Shown: positions 1-7,931 of the stretch, piece after piece
How the letters are laid out: every line of letters starts with the position of its first letter
How positions within the stretch are numbered: the stretch's first letter is position 1
From: an uncultured Oscillospiraceae bacterium
GTDB lineage: Bacteria > Bacillota > Clostridia > Oscillospirales > Oscillospiraceae
Assembly: GCA_910584045.1 (NCBI GenBank)
Contig: CAJTYO010000023.1
Span: 1 to 35,842, forward strand
DNA: 35,842 bases
Direction of reading: 5' to 3'
Notes under the pieces: model-generated
Told to the model about the DNA's origin: nothing
What the model saw: the letters and a program-made list of their open reading frames with translations, nothing else
The model's database searches: none
Translations under genes and position numbers: made by a program

Positions 1-1
1 G

Positions 2-871
2 GAAATTGAGTGGACGAACACCCCGATTACCGGCCAGTTCCAGATCTACAAGTACGCTGCTGAGTACAACGAGGTCACCGGCACGCCCGCCGGCGCTCCG
101 CTGAAGGGCGCGGTGTATGAGATCAGCGAAGTCCGCAGCGGCAAGGTGGTTGATTACATCACCACGGATGCCAGAGGCGTGGCGGCCTCCAAGCCCCTGC
201 CCCTGGGACGATATAAGATCGTGGAGGTCACAGCGCCGCCTTACTGGAAGCTCAGCGGAACGGCTTTCGATGAGACGCTGGAATACTCCGGCCAGATCAT
301 CAAGGTGTCCGACTACGACAAGCCCTCCAACCTGGGCGTGACCATCACCAAGCGGGGCAACGCCGAGGTGCTGGCGGGAAGCCAGATGCGCTATGACTTC
401 ACGGTGGCCAACACCAGCAACGTGCCGCTGGAAAACTTCTTCTGGCACGACCGTATCCCCACCGATGCAGCCACCGCCATGCTGCTGACCACCGGGACCT
501 ACAGCGCGCGGCTCAATTACCGTATCCTCTACAAGACCAGCTCCGGCGGCGACTATCAGGTGCTGGCCTCCAATCTGACCAGCACCAGCAGCTATGCCTT
601 CAACCTTAACGCCATTCCCACCCAGGCGGGAGAGAAGGTCACGGAGATCTATTTTGACTTCGGCAAAGTGCCCGTGGGCTTCCAGTCCACCACCAGCCCC
701 ACGCTGAGCGTGGTGGTCAGCGGCAATATCGCCAACGGCTACCAGCTGATAAACCGGGCCGACGCGGGCGGTAAGTACCAGGGTACATGGCAGACCGCCC
801 AAGGGTATTGGGTCACCATTGTCCGCAAGCTCAATACATCTACACCCACGCTGCCCAAAACAGGCTATTAA
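2..871 (+). CDS. Cell-surface SpaA-like adhesin, C-terminal part (5' end outside window)
   Basis: The reading frame is open from base 2, so the start lies upstream. The first ~75 residues resemble a SpaA/Cna-B prealbumin-like domain: a segment around APLKGAVYEI, then TTDARG and YKIVEVTAPPYW. These domains form stalks of Gram-positive surface proteins and pili. A second beta-rich region (from about VTITKRGNAEVL to the end) resembles repeat domains of secreted adhesins. The protein ends TLPKTGY followed directly by TAA. This is a sortase-type LPXTG motif, but the hydrophobic segment and basic tail that normally follow are missing, and other frames downstream do not encode them. It may be an adhesin helping mating contact, since transfer genes follow. 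Family call is good; the anchoring mode is unclear. Confidence 0.75.
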   Translation, partial: EIEWTNTPITGQFQIYKYAAEYNEVTGTPAGAPLKGAVYEISEVRSGKVVDYITTDARGVAASKPLPLGRYKIVEVTAPPYWKLSGTAFDETLEYSGQIIKVSDYDKPSNLGVTITKRGNAEVLAGSQMRYDFTVANTSNVPLENFFWHDRIPTDAATAMLLTTGTYSARLNYRILYKTSSGGDYQVLASNLTSTSSYAFNLNAIPTQAGEKVTEIYFDFGKVPVGFQSTTSPTLSVVVSGNIANGYQLINRADAGGKYQGTWQTAQGYWVTIVRKLNTSTPTLPKTGY

Positions 872-878
872 GCACACC

Positions 879-906
879 GGGACGGCTCCTGAAAAGGGGC
901 CGTCCC
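879..906 (+). terminator. 12-bp GC-rich hairpin with GAAA loop after the adhesin gene
   Basis: GGGACGGCTCCT (879-890) pairs with AGGGGCCGTCCC (895-906), with one G-T wobble and a GAAA tetraloop. It lies 7 bases after the stop codon. No T-run follows, so it may protect an mRNA 3' end or act as a weak terminator rather than a classical one. Confidence 0.5.
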
Positions 907-935
907 AAACTATACCAAAATAAGAGGTGACTATT

Positions 936-1547
936 TTGCAGACTCATTCCGAACCCGTGGCGACTGTACTGGACCGGACGTCGCTCCTGATCGAGCATTC
1001 CTCCCACAGCTCCCAATTTCAGCATCTGACGGAGCAGATGCTCCTTATTTTTTCCGCCGCCGGCGTGATCCCCGCGCTGGCCCGGCTGGAAATCCAGAGG
1101 TATGCGGCCCTGGCCGCGCTGCACGACATTGGGAAAAAGAATGTTCCCACGGAGATCCTGAACAAACCCGGCACACTGACTGCGGAGGAGTTCAGCATCG
1201 TGAAAGCGCATACAACGCAGGGATGTAAGCTGCTGGAAGCCATACCGGAGCTGCGGCAATGCGACGACTTCCCCTCCGCCTGTGACGTTTGTCTCCACCA
1301 TCACGAACGCTGGGATGGCAGGGGCTATCCGGACGGACTGACCGGCAGGCATATCGCCCCGTGGGTGCATGTTGTGGGCTTGGCGGACGCTTTTGACGCC
1401 CTGACCCATCCCCGGGCCTACAAGCCCGCCTACACCCCCGCCCAGGCCAGAGGGATGATCCTCTCCGGCGCTTGCGGCGCGTTTGACCCCAATATGCTGG
1501 ACTGCTTCGGTCAGCATATCCAGGCCATTGCCCACGCGGTATACTGA
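936..1547 (+). CDS. HD-GYP domain phosphodiesterase
   Basis: A single-domain HD-GYP protein of about 203 residues. It carries the hallmark motifs in order: LHDIGKK (HD metal ligands), KAHTTQG, HHHERWDGRGYP (the GYP motif) and LADAFDALT. Members of this family hydrolyse cyclic dinucleotides such as c-di-GMP or 3'3'-cGAMP; the substrate here cannot be told from sequence. There is no sensor or membrane domain. The start is taken as TTG at 936, because a GTG at 927 lies inside the AGAGGTGA ribosome site at 923-930, while 936 has good spacing. It sits between the adhesin and the first transfer gene, followed by a terminator, so it may be transcribed separately. It could tune surface behaviour during mating or blunt nucleotide-based immunity; both are inference. 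Confidence 0.85.
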   Translation: MQTHSEPVATVLDRTSLLIEHSSHSSQFQHLTEQMLLIFSAAGVIPALARLEIQRYAALAALHDIGKKNVPTEILNKPGTLTAEEFSIVKAHTTQGCKLLEAIPELRQCDDFPSACDVCLHHHERWDGRGYPDGLTGRHIAPWVHVVGLADAFDALTHPRAYKPAYTPAQARGMILSGACGAFDPNMLDCFGQHIQAIAHAVY

Positions 1548-1563
1548 ATGACTCCGGCAGGAA

Positions 1564-1588
1564 GGAGCGGCAGCGCCGCTCCATTTTT
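1564..1588 (+). terminator. Intrinsic terminator/attenuator before the pilin-like gene
   Basis: GGAGCGGC (1564-1571) pairs perfectly with GCCGCTCC (1575-1582) over a 3-base loop, followed by five Ts (1584-1588). It ends only 16 bases before the next start codon, so it terminates the HD-GYP transcript or attenuates entry into the transfer operon. Confidence 0.65.
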
Positions 1589-1604
1589 ATGGAAAGGACG
1601 ATCT

Positions 1605-1979
1605 ATGACAAAGAAGAATTATCAACCGGCGTGGCCCGGCCCCCGGCTCCCTCTCTGGTATATCCGTATCATGGCTGCGGCCATCGCGGTCATCTGCCTG
1701 ACCACACCGGCGCTGGCGGCTACCGACCTGTGGACGGCGGCACAGACCATCATCGTGGACATCTATGGCCACATCGCCACGCTCAGCACTGCGCTGGCCG
1801 GGCTGATGTCCGCCATCGCGGTCCTGGGGGCAAAGCTGTCCAACAACCAGCACAAGGTAGATCAGGCGTGGGACTGGCTCAAGCGGATATGGATCTGCTG
1901 GGGCATCATCAACGGCATCGGAGCCTTTATCGCGTACATCACCCCGCATTTCTCCGGCCTTGCGACGATCACACCGTAG
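1605..1979 (+). CDS. Small pilin-like membrane protein of the transfer apparatus (DUF3852-like)
   Basis: About 124 residues. The N-terminal hydrophobic stretch (about residues 18-38) ends in TPALAAT, a signal-peptidase-like site. Two further hydrophobic segments follow: one around STALAGLMSAIAVLG and one around IWICWGIINGIGAFIAYI. Signal peptide plus two membrane helices in a short protein placed before a VirB6-like gene is the layout of VirB2/TrbC-type pilins; the sequence also recalls DUF3852 proteins of Firmicutes conjugative elements. The start is ATG 1605, preceded by GGAAAGGA; an in-frame ATG at 1548 would put the terminator hairpin inside the gene. Family by recollection and context; the pilin role is inferred. 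Confidence 0.6.
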   Translation: MTKKNYQPAWPGPRLPLWYIRIMAAAIAVICLTTPALAATDLWTAAQTIIVDIYGHIATLSTALAGLMSAIAVLGAKLSNNQHKVDQAWDWLKRIWICWGIINGIGAFIAYITPHFSGLATITP

Positions 1980-2009
1980 CGCCGGAACGGCAGGAAGGAG
2001 GCGTCCGCA

Positions 2010-4571
2010 TTGCTGGAACTGATTTTTCAAGGCTTCATTGAATGGCTCTACAGTCTGACGCTGGACTGCTGGAACTGGCTCTCCTCCTCGCTGCTGGATA
2101 TTATGAGCCTGGATCTGGCCTACATCAAGAGCCACGTACCCATTATGACGGACATCATGCAGGTATTTCTGGCGGTTGGCTGGGCGCTGCTGCTGGGAAA
2201 CCTGGTATTCCAGGCGATGAAGGGTATGGCGGCGGGCCTGGGCTTTGAGGCGGAAGACCCGAAGATGCTGTTCGGTAGAAGCGCAATTTTCTCTTTCCTG
2301 CTGATGGCCAGCCCGCAGCTCTGCGAACTTGTGCTGGATATGACCTCCAAGATCATCGTACTCCTGGAGCTGCCCAACGCAGTCAATGTGCATCTGGTGG
2401 ACGCCAGTCTCCTGGGGAATCTGCTGGCCGGGTGGCTGGTAGTCATCATCTGTAACATCATCATCATGTGGAAGGTGCTGAAGCTCCTGCTGAAGATCGC
2501 GGAGCAGTACGTGGTTCTGTCCACACTGACCATTGCCGCGCCGCTGGCCTTCTCCATGGGCGGCAGCAGGAGTACCGTCTCCATCTTCACGGGCTGGTGC
2601 CGGATGTACGGCAGCATGTGCCTGCTGATGGTTTCCAATGTGATGTTTTTCAAGATGCTGCTGTCCGTTATGTCGGCCATCCCCAGCGGCCTGGATGTGA
2701 TCCCCTGGATGGTGCTGATCTTCAGCATAGTAAAGGTAGCAAAGCGGATGGATGACACCATCACCCGCATCGGCCTGAATCCGGCCATGACCGGAGCGCC
2801 GGGCGGCAGAAGCCTTCCAGGGATGCTGGCGGCTTCCGTCATGCATGGCGTTGTGTCCCAGGTGACCAGGACCATTGGCGGAGCAATCGGCGGCGCTGTT
2901 GGAAGCGCAGCCGGGAGCGTGGTTGGCGGCATGGCGGGAACCGCTGTGAAGGGCGCGGCTGGAGCGGGGACGGCGGCAGCCGGAACTGCCGCCACGGGTT
3001 TGAGCGGGCTGGCTTCCATCCTTCGTCCAGGCGGCGGGAGAAATATGTCTCAGACCTCCAACAGCCAGCAGAATACGCAGCAGAACACACTCCAGCAGGA
3101 ACCCGTCCGGCAGGGAACGGGACAGCCGGGATCTTCTCAGCAGAGCAGCGTTGTTCAGAATGGAGGAAATACTTCTAATACTTCCCCGCAGTTTAATCAG
3201 CGGAATAGCGGCGGGCCCCGGCGCAGCAGGAACACCTCTGTGCCGCCCGGCACCCGGTGGGCCCCCAGCTATGTGCCGCCGTCCTCCAACGGCGATAACG
3301 CCGCTGGAAACGATTCGATGTCACAGGGCACTTTCCCGCGCGGCGGAGGTTTCGGTGAGAGCCGGACTGGTGGTGGAGGTTTCAGCGGCGGCAGCAGAGG
3401 GAACTTTGGCGGTGGTTCCCGTGGCGGCGGTTTTGGTAATGCCCGTACCGGCGGCGGCGGATTCAGCCGTGGCGGCGGTTTTGGCGGTGGGGCGCGTGGC
3501 CGTGACGGCGCTGACGGCATAACTACCGCGCCAACTGCAGCCAGCGACACAGCCATTCACTCGCGTACCGGAAGCGGCGGCAGCGTATTTCGTCCCGGTA
3601 CAGCAGGAACAGGCCAGCCTTCCAGAACTGCCAGCAGTACGCCGGTAAGCGGTACTTCCGGTACGGGATCTGTGGAGAAGACCGCCGTAAAGGGCGGCGG
3701 CAGCCCGAAAATCCCCAAGCCCGGTATGGCAGGAACGGAGCGTACCACCGTTTCTGACAGCAGAATCGTAAAAAACAAGGGTGTTTCCAGTGGATCGTCT
3801 GGGACTCCGCCCGGCACAGCAGGTACAAGTACGTCTCCGTCCGCCGCCCGCTCCACCCGCTACCGGGCAGGCGAGAAAGCTGCCCGGCAGCATATTACTA
3901 ATCCCGGTAAAGTGGTGGCAGCTCCCGGGAAAGCAGCTTCTTCCGGACAAGGTACATCAGGGCGGCAAGCGGAGGCCCGCTCTACCCGCCGCGAGAAGGC
4001 TCATACAGAGCGTACCACGGTGGAGAATACCGTCAGGCGCACAAGCGAGCAGCCCGGCGCGGCAGGGATCCCGTCTGCCGGCCCGGTACGTCAGCCCGGC
4101 AAAGCTGTCCCTCCGTCGGCGGGCGTATCCCCGCCAAAGCGGCAAGGCTCCAGTCCGGCCCAGCAGGAAACCCGGCAGACTTCCGCTCCTGGCAGGCCCC
4201 AGAGGGCCGCTGCCGCCCCGTCCGGTGCGGCAGGAACACCGAAAAAAGCGCCTGCGGCTTCAATACAGCGAGAGCAGTCCGTCCCGGCCCGGCAGGAACG
4301 CGGCAGATCTTCCGCGCCCGCCACCCCTCCGGCGGCTGCCGCCGCTCCTGATACACGCCCCGGCATTGCAGGGACCGCGCCGGGCCGCTCCCTTGCGGCT
4401 GAGAAGGGCCGGACGGCCAGAAATCAGGCGAAGCGGGCGAAAGGGCCGGAGGGCATGACGCCGCCCGGCAAACGTCCGGGCATCGGTTCCGCGCCGCCTG
4501 CATCAAAACGGCAGTCCGGCGCAAAACCGCCAGACCGCAGCGGACACGGCGGAGGTGGCGGTCATGGATGA
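2010..4571 (+). CDS. VirB6/TrbL-like polytopic channel protein with a long disordered tail
   Basis: 853 residues, starting at TTG 2010 with AAGGAGGC at 1993-2000. The first ~245 residues hold about six hydrophobic segments (roughly 44-70, 92-112, 133-163, 167-183, 200-221, 227-244). This is the expected form of the VirB6/TrbL inner-membrane channel component of a type IV secretion system. From about residue 280 the protein turns to low-complexity sequence rich in Gly, Ala, Ser, Pro and Arg. It includes a Gly-rich stretch with GGGF motifs (about 450-500) and six degenerate PG-x-AGT units spread over about 527-790. The tail is far longer than in typical family members and ends GHGGGGGHG. Its role is unknown; a flexible wall-spanning or partner-binding region is possible. 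The 3' end overlaps the next gene by 8 bases, implying translational coupling. Confidence 0.8.
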   Translation: MLELIFQGFIEWLYSLTLDCWNWLSSSLLDIMSLDLAYIKSHVPIMTDIMQVFLAVGWALLLGNLVFQAMKGMAAGLGFEAEDPKMLFGRSAIFSFLLMASPQLCELVLDMTSKIIVLLELPNAVNVHLVDASLLGNLLAGWLVVIICNIIIMWKVLKLLLKIAEQYVVLSTLTIAAPLAFSMGGSRSTVSIFTGWCRMYGSMCLLMVSNVMFFKMLLSVMSAIPSGLDVIPWMVLIFSIVKVAKRMDDTITRIGLNPAMTGAPGGRSLPGMLAASVMHGVVSQVTRTIGGAIGGAVGSAAGSVVGGMAGTAVKGAAGAGTAAAGTAATGLSGLASILRPGGGRNMSQTSNSQQNTQQNTLQQEPVRQGTGQPGSSQQSSVVQNGGNTSNTSPQFNQRNSGGPRRSRNTSVPPGTRWAPSYVPPSSNGDNAAGNDSMSQGTFPRGGGFGESRTGGGGFSGGSRGNFGGGSRGGGFGNARTGGGGFSRGGGFGGGARGRDGADGITTAPTAASDTAIHSRTGSGGSVFRPGTAGTGQPSRTASSTPVSGTSGTGSVEKTAVKGGGSPKIPKPGMAGTERTTVSDSRIVKNKGVSSGSSGTPPGTAGTSTSPSAARSTRYRAGEKAARQHITNPGKVVAAPGKAASSGQGTSGRQAEARSTRREKAHTERTTVENTVRRTSEQPGAAGIPSAGPVRQPGKAVPPSAGVSPPKRQGSSPAQQETRQTSAPGRPQRAAAAPSGAAGTPKKAPAASIQREQSVPARQERGRSSAPATPPAAAAAPDTRPGIAGTAPGRSLAAEKGRTARNQAKRAKGPEGMTPPGKRPGIGSAPPASKRQSGAKPPDRSGHGGGGGHG

Positions 4572-5757
4572 TAAGCGCAGTCCTGCTATTATCATAGCTG
4601 GCTTGGCGGCATTACTGCTGGTTCCCATGCTGATCTTCACCGCCCTGCCCAATATGTTTTTCGGTTTTGATAATTCTGAGACAGATACCGTCATCCATAT
4701 GACGGAGCAGGCCAGGATGATCGGCAGTGTGTATATGAGCCTGGAAGATTTTGAGAAGTCTCAAATCGATTCCCTTATCACGGGCATTGCCGCTGAGTAT
4801 GAAACCGATGGCAATGCCGTTGATAAGATCGAGGTCCAAAGTAATTTCGAGGAAGACGATCTTCTATGGCTCATCGCCATCAATTCCGTTCTGCATCAAC
4901 AGGACTTGGATAGTATGAGCGCGGCGGATATTCGCCAATTTTGTACCTCCCGGCTGTCCTTCGAACCAACTATTTTAAGCGGGCCTGCAAACGTGCTGAC
5001 GGTTGAAGTCCAGAAAATTGACCCGGAGACACTGATGGACCAGCTGGGCTTCGATGATAAAGCCAAGACCTGGGCGGGTGCAATGTACGAGGTGCTTTCC
5101 GAGAGCGACGCCCTGGAAAAGTATAAGGATCATTTCGATGTGCCGCCGCCCAGCTATGAGGGCGATACCTCCGGCGACGGCAGCATCACCCCCGGCGGGT
5201 CTGGCGGGAGTGGGAACAACGCCATAGATATTTCCGCTTTCGTCAGTCCCGGCACAAAAAATAATCTGGATTTGGCCGCTTACGCCATACAGGCGTGGGA
5301 AAACGGGTGGGGGTATGTCTGGGGGACCTACGGCAACGTCCTGACCCGATCCCTGTTTGACTACAAGCTCCAGCAGTATCCGGACGGCGTTGGCAAATAT
5401 GCGGATTTCATCCGGAATAACTGGCTGGAGCGCCGGACGGCGGACTGCGTTGGGCTTATCAAGGGTTACGGCTGGCTGGACACGCAGAGTATGGAGATCC
5501 GGTACGGAACCAACGGTATGCCGGACTACGGCGCGAACCAGATGTACCAGTCAGCCATAGAGTCCGGGACCATGGACACTATGCCTGAGATCGTCGGCCT
5601 GGCCGTCTGGAAGCAGGGGCACATCGGCGTCTACATCGGCAATGGCTATGTGATCGAGGCTATGGGAACCAGGTACGGAGTTGTCAGGACAGAGCTGTCC
5701 AAACGAAGCTGGTCCGGCTGGTGCAAGATCCCGTACGTTGATTATATGGAGGAATAG
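4564..5757 (+). CDS. NlpC/P60-type cell-wall hydrolase of the conjugation machine
   Basis: About 397 residues. A membrane helix (residues ~6-28) anchors it. A middle region of unknown fold (35-205) and a Gly/Ser linker precede a C-terminal NlpC/P60-like cysteine peptidase domain. Visible catalytic elements are Cys295 in TADCVGLIKG and His353 in GHIGVYIGNGYVIEAMG. Such enzymes cut peptidoglycan stem peptides to let a Gram-positive transfer channel cross the wall, as CwlT/Orf14 does in Tn916. The ATG at 4564 is chosen because GGAGGT (4551-4556) is well placed; a GTG at 4555 lies within that site. It overlaps the VirB6-like gene by 8 bases. I see no clear lysozyme domain in the N-terminal half, unlike classical two-domain CwlT. 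Confidence 0.85.
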   Translation: MDDKRSPAIIIAGLAALLLVPMLIFTALPNMFFGFDNSETDTVIHMTEQARMIGSVYMSLEDFEKSQIDSLITGIAAEYETDGNAVDKIEVQSNFEEDDLLWLIAINSVLHQQDLDSMSAADIRQFCTSRLSFEPTILSGPANVLTVEVQKIDPETLMDQLGFDDKAKTWAGAMYEVLSESDALEKYKDHFDVPPPSYEGDTSGDGSITPGGSGGSGNNAIDISAFVSPGTKNNLDLAAYAIQAWENGWGYVWGTYGNVLTRSLFDYKLQQYPDGVGKYADFIRNNWLERRTADCVGLIKGYGWLDTQSMEIRYGTNGMPDYGANQMYQSAIESGTMDTMPEIVGLAVWKQGHIGVYIGNGYVIEAMGTRYGVVRTELSKRSWSGWCKIPYVDYMEE

Positions 5758-5761
5758 CCGG

Positions 5762-6031
5762 ATGCCGAAACAAAGTAATCTGCGCCGCCTGCGCTGCCGG
5801 TATCATATTTCCCTCGGCGAAATGGAAGCGGTTTCCGGTTTTTCCAATCAGTATATCAGCTGCGCGGAGTTGGGAAAGATACGCGCTACGCCACAGCTGA
5901 CAGGGAAAATGGATACCGCCATAGAGCTGCTGATCGCCAAACGAAAACAGGAACTGCTGCTCCTGGAGACGGACTTCCTGAAATGCAGGGGCCGTCTCCT
6001 GGAGACAGCGGAGGAAAGTGAACATGAATGA
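5762..6031 (+). CDS. Small XRE-like helix-turn-helix protein
   Basis: 89 residues. Residues ~5-50 fit a short XRE-type helix-turn-helix: LRRLRCRYHISLGEMEAVSG, then FSNQYISCAELGKIRATPQL. The C-terminal part (IELLIAKRKQELLLLETDFL) is likely a helix for dimerisation. The start ATG follows GGAGGAA (5748-5754). The gene is nested between the wall hydrolase (4-base gap) and the PrgI gene (8-base overlap), so it is a stable part of the operon and may regulate transfer genes. No target site can be named. Confidence 0.6.
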   Translation: MPKQSNLRRLRCRYHISLGEMEAVSGFSNQYISCAELGKIRATPQLTGKMDTAIELLIAKRKQELLLLETDFLKCRGRLLETAEESEHE

Positions 6032-6326
6032 GACGTACTACATACCGACTAACTTTACAGACGCCGGGCGGGTGATGGGCCTGTTTGAGATCCGGAACAT
6101 GGTGGAGGCGATCCTGCTGGCCGGGCCGATGCTGTACCTGTGTCTCACCCTGCTGCCCCTGGCGCTGACGCCGAAGATCATCGTCACCATGGTGATCGTT
6201 ATGCCGCTGGGCGGCTTCGGCCTGCTGGGCGTCAATGATGACAGCCTGACCCGCTGGGTGGGCTGCTGGTGGCGCTGGCGGAAGGGCCGTAGGCTCATCA
6301 GCTACCGGGGGGAGGCGGGGAAATGA
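6024..6326 (+). CDS. PrgI-family membrane protein
   Basis: 100 residues with two hydrophobic segments: MVEAILLAGPMLYLCLTLLP, then a second from KIIVTMVIVMPLGGFGLLGV. A Trp/Arg-rich cytoplasmic end follows (RWVGCWWRWRKGRR). Size, two-helix layout and position just ahead of VirB4-type genes match the PrgI/VirB3-like proteins of Gram-positive conjugation systems, which are small membrane partners of the VirB4 ATPase. ATG 6024 is preferred over GTG 6018 because GAGGAAAG lies at 6011-6018. Overlaps with both neighbours (8 bases and 4 bases) indicate coupled translation. Confidence 0.75.
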   Translation: MNETYYIPTNFTDAGRVMGLFEIRNMVEAILLAGPMLYLCLTLLPLALTPKIIVTMVIVMPLGGFGLLGVNDDSLTRWVGCWWRWRKGRRLISYRGEAGK

Positions 6327-7222
6327 AGGTTGGCCTTGTCGCTGTAGACGGACATAACAATTTCCCCAATCTGGCCCTCATGCGCCTGTCCGCCTGGCAC
6401 AAGCTGCGCGGGGATACGGTGGAGTGGTGGAACGGCTTTGAACACTATGACAGGGTATATCGATCCAAAGTGTTCACCTTCACGCCGGACTTCAACAGCG
6501 TTGTCAATTCGGATGAGATCATCACCGGCGGGACCGGCTATAAGGACTATCGCACACTCCCACCGGAGGTGGAGGCCGCGCCGCCGGACTACAGCATTTA
6601 TCCGCAATTCAAGAGAGCCATAGGCTTTTTGACGCGCGGGTGTATCCGCCGCTGTGAATATTGTATCGTACCGCGTAAGGAAGGGACTATCCATCCTGCG
6701 GCAACCTGGAAGGAGATCAAGAGGCCAGACAGCCGGGAGATCATATTTTTGGACAATAATGTTCTGGCTTCTGATTTTGGCCTGGAGCAGATCGGCCGCA
6801 TGGGTGGAGAACCTGTCTGGGTGGATTTCAATCAGGGGCTGGATGCCAGACTGATTACTCCTGAGACTGCTAAAATGCTGTCACGGCTCCACTGGATACG
6901 GTTTATCCGAATGTCCTGCGACACCAGCGGTATGATCCCTGTGGTGGAGCAGGCTGCGGCCTATCTCCGTGAAGCCGGGGCAGCCCCCTCCCGCTTCTGG
7001 GCATACGTCCTGGTACGGGATGTAGAGGACGCTCACCGGCGGATCATGGCTCTTTGGGAGATGGGAATTACCCCCTTTGCCCAGCCGTATTGGGACTACG
7101 ATGGCGGCGAACCAACTTTAGAGCAGAAAGCCTTTGCCCGATGGGTCAACCACAGGGCGGCCTTCCATTCCTGCACATGGGAGGACTATCAATATCCGGG
7201 AAAGAGAGGACGGATCCTATGA
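6323..7222 (+). CDS. Radical SAM protein embedded in the transfer operon
   Basis: 299 residues. The cluster motif RGCIRRCEYC places Cys107, Cys111 and Cys114 in the CxxxCxxC pattern that binds a 4Fe-4S cluster and S-adenosylmethionine. The N-terminus (MKVGLVAVDGHNNFPNLALM) looks like the Rossmann-type start found in B12-binding radical SAM proteins. The downstream IIFLDNNVLASDF, WVDFNQGLDARLI and RFIRMSCD segments fit successive strands of the radical SAM barrel. There is no obvious C-terminal auxiliary cluster. The gene overlaps PrgI and the VirB4-like gene by 4 bases each, so it is an integral operon member. Substrate is unknown; RNA, protein or nucleotide modification are all open. Confidence 0.85.
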   Translation: MKVGLVAVDGHNNFPNLALMRLSAWHKLRGDTVEWWNGFEHYDRVYRSKVFTFTPDFNSVVNSDEIITGGTGYKDYRTLPPEVEAAPPDYSIYPQFKRAIGFLTRGCIRRCEYCIVPRKEGTIHPAATWKEIKRPDSREIIFLDNNVLASDFGLEQIGRMGGEPVWVDFNQGLDARLITPETAKMLSRLHWIRFIRMSCDTSGMIPVVEQAAAYLREAGAAPSRFWAYVLVRDVEDAHRRIMALWEMGITPFAQPYWDYDGGEPTLEQKAFARWVNHRAAFHSCTWEDYQYPGKRGRIL

Positions 7223-7890
7223 ACATCAAGGAACTGATTTTTGGCGGCAGTGTTAAGGCCGCCGGCAGCGGAGGGGCCTACCGGGACAGCATCCAGGCGT
7301 GGCTCCCCGTCAAAAACATCATCGGCGGCGTGGTCATTACCCGCGATAACCGTTTCATCAAGATATTGGAGGTCCTGCCGGTCAACATCTACCTGAAATC
7401 CCCCAATGACCGGCAGAACATCATTTCCGGATTTGCCGCCTATCTGAAGATCGCGCCGGATGACCTTATGCTCCAGGCCCGAACGCTCCCGGCAGATACG
7501 GCGGAGTACGTGGAGCGGATGAAGCAGTACGCGGAACGGGAGGAGAACGAGTCCTGCCGGGAGATGATCGAGGACAACATCAGGGAGATCGGCCAGGGCG
7601 TTGCCAGCGACGCCATCCGGCATCGGTTCTTCCTGATCTTCCAGTATGAGGCCCGTATGAAGTCCAAGGGCAATTCTGTCGCTGCGGTCATCCAGCGTCT
7701 CAACGAGGAGGCCGACACCGCCCGGCGATACCTGGATGTGTGTGAGTTGGAGGTGCTGGAGCCCCGCTATTCGGATGACTTCCTTTTGAAGCTGCTCTAT
7801 GAGATCATCAACAAGCGCACCAGTCTCCGGGTCAAGCTGCCGGAGGGCGTGTTCGATATGACCACCGCCGTACACGGGATTTTTGAGTAA
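7219..7890 (+). CDS. VirB4/TraC N-terminal-domain-like transfer protein
   Basis: 223 residues with no Walker motifs. The segment from about residue 22 (DSIQAWLPVKNIIGG), followed by TRDNRFIKILEVLPVN, resembles the N-terminal domain of VirB4/TraC-type transfer ATPases, as does RHRFFLIFQYEAR further on. Here it stands as a separate protein, 790 bases before the ATPase gene. The start ATG overlaps the radical SAM stop (ATGA), so it is coupled upstream. Downstream lie an 18-bp perfect hairpin and an opposing toxin-antitoxin cassette. It probably assembles with the VirB4 ATPase. It might instead be the first half of a gene interrupted by the cassette, but the ATPase keeps its own N-domain and ribosome site. 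Confidence 0.6.
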   Translation: MNIKELIFGGSVKAAGSGGAYRDSIQAWLPVKNIIGGVVITRDNRFIKILEVLPVNIYLKSPNDRQNIISGFAAYLKIAPDDLMLQARTLPADTAEYVERMKQYAEREENESCREMIEDNIREIGQGVASDAIRHRFFLIFQYEARMKSKGNSVAAVIQRLNEEADTARRYLDVCELEVLEPRYSDDFLLKLLYEIINKRTSLRVKLPEGVFDMTTAVHGIFE

Positions 7891-7891
7891 A

Positions 7892-7931
7892 AGCATAGTG
7901 AGGAACCATCGTTATGGTTCCTCACTATGCT
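7892..7931. terminator. Perfect 18-bp hairpin between convergent genes
   Basis: AGCATAGTGAGGAACCAT (7892-7909) and its exact complement at 7914-7931 enclose a 4-base loop. The hepT stop codon lies at the loop edge. On the minus strand the stem is followed by TTTT, so it can end the hepT transcript; on the plus strand there is no T-run, although it may stabilise the upstream transfer mRNA. Confidence 0.65.

Noticed and set aside
860..930. Frameshift that would restore a membrane anchor to the LPKTG protein
   Set aside because: The alternative frames after the stop do not encode a hydrophobic segment.
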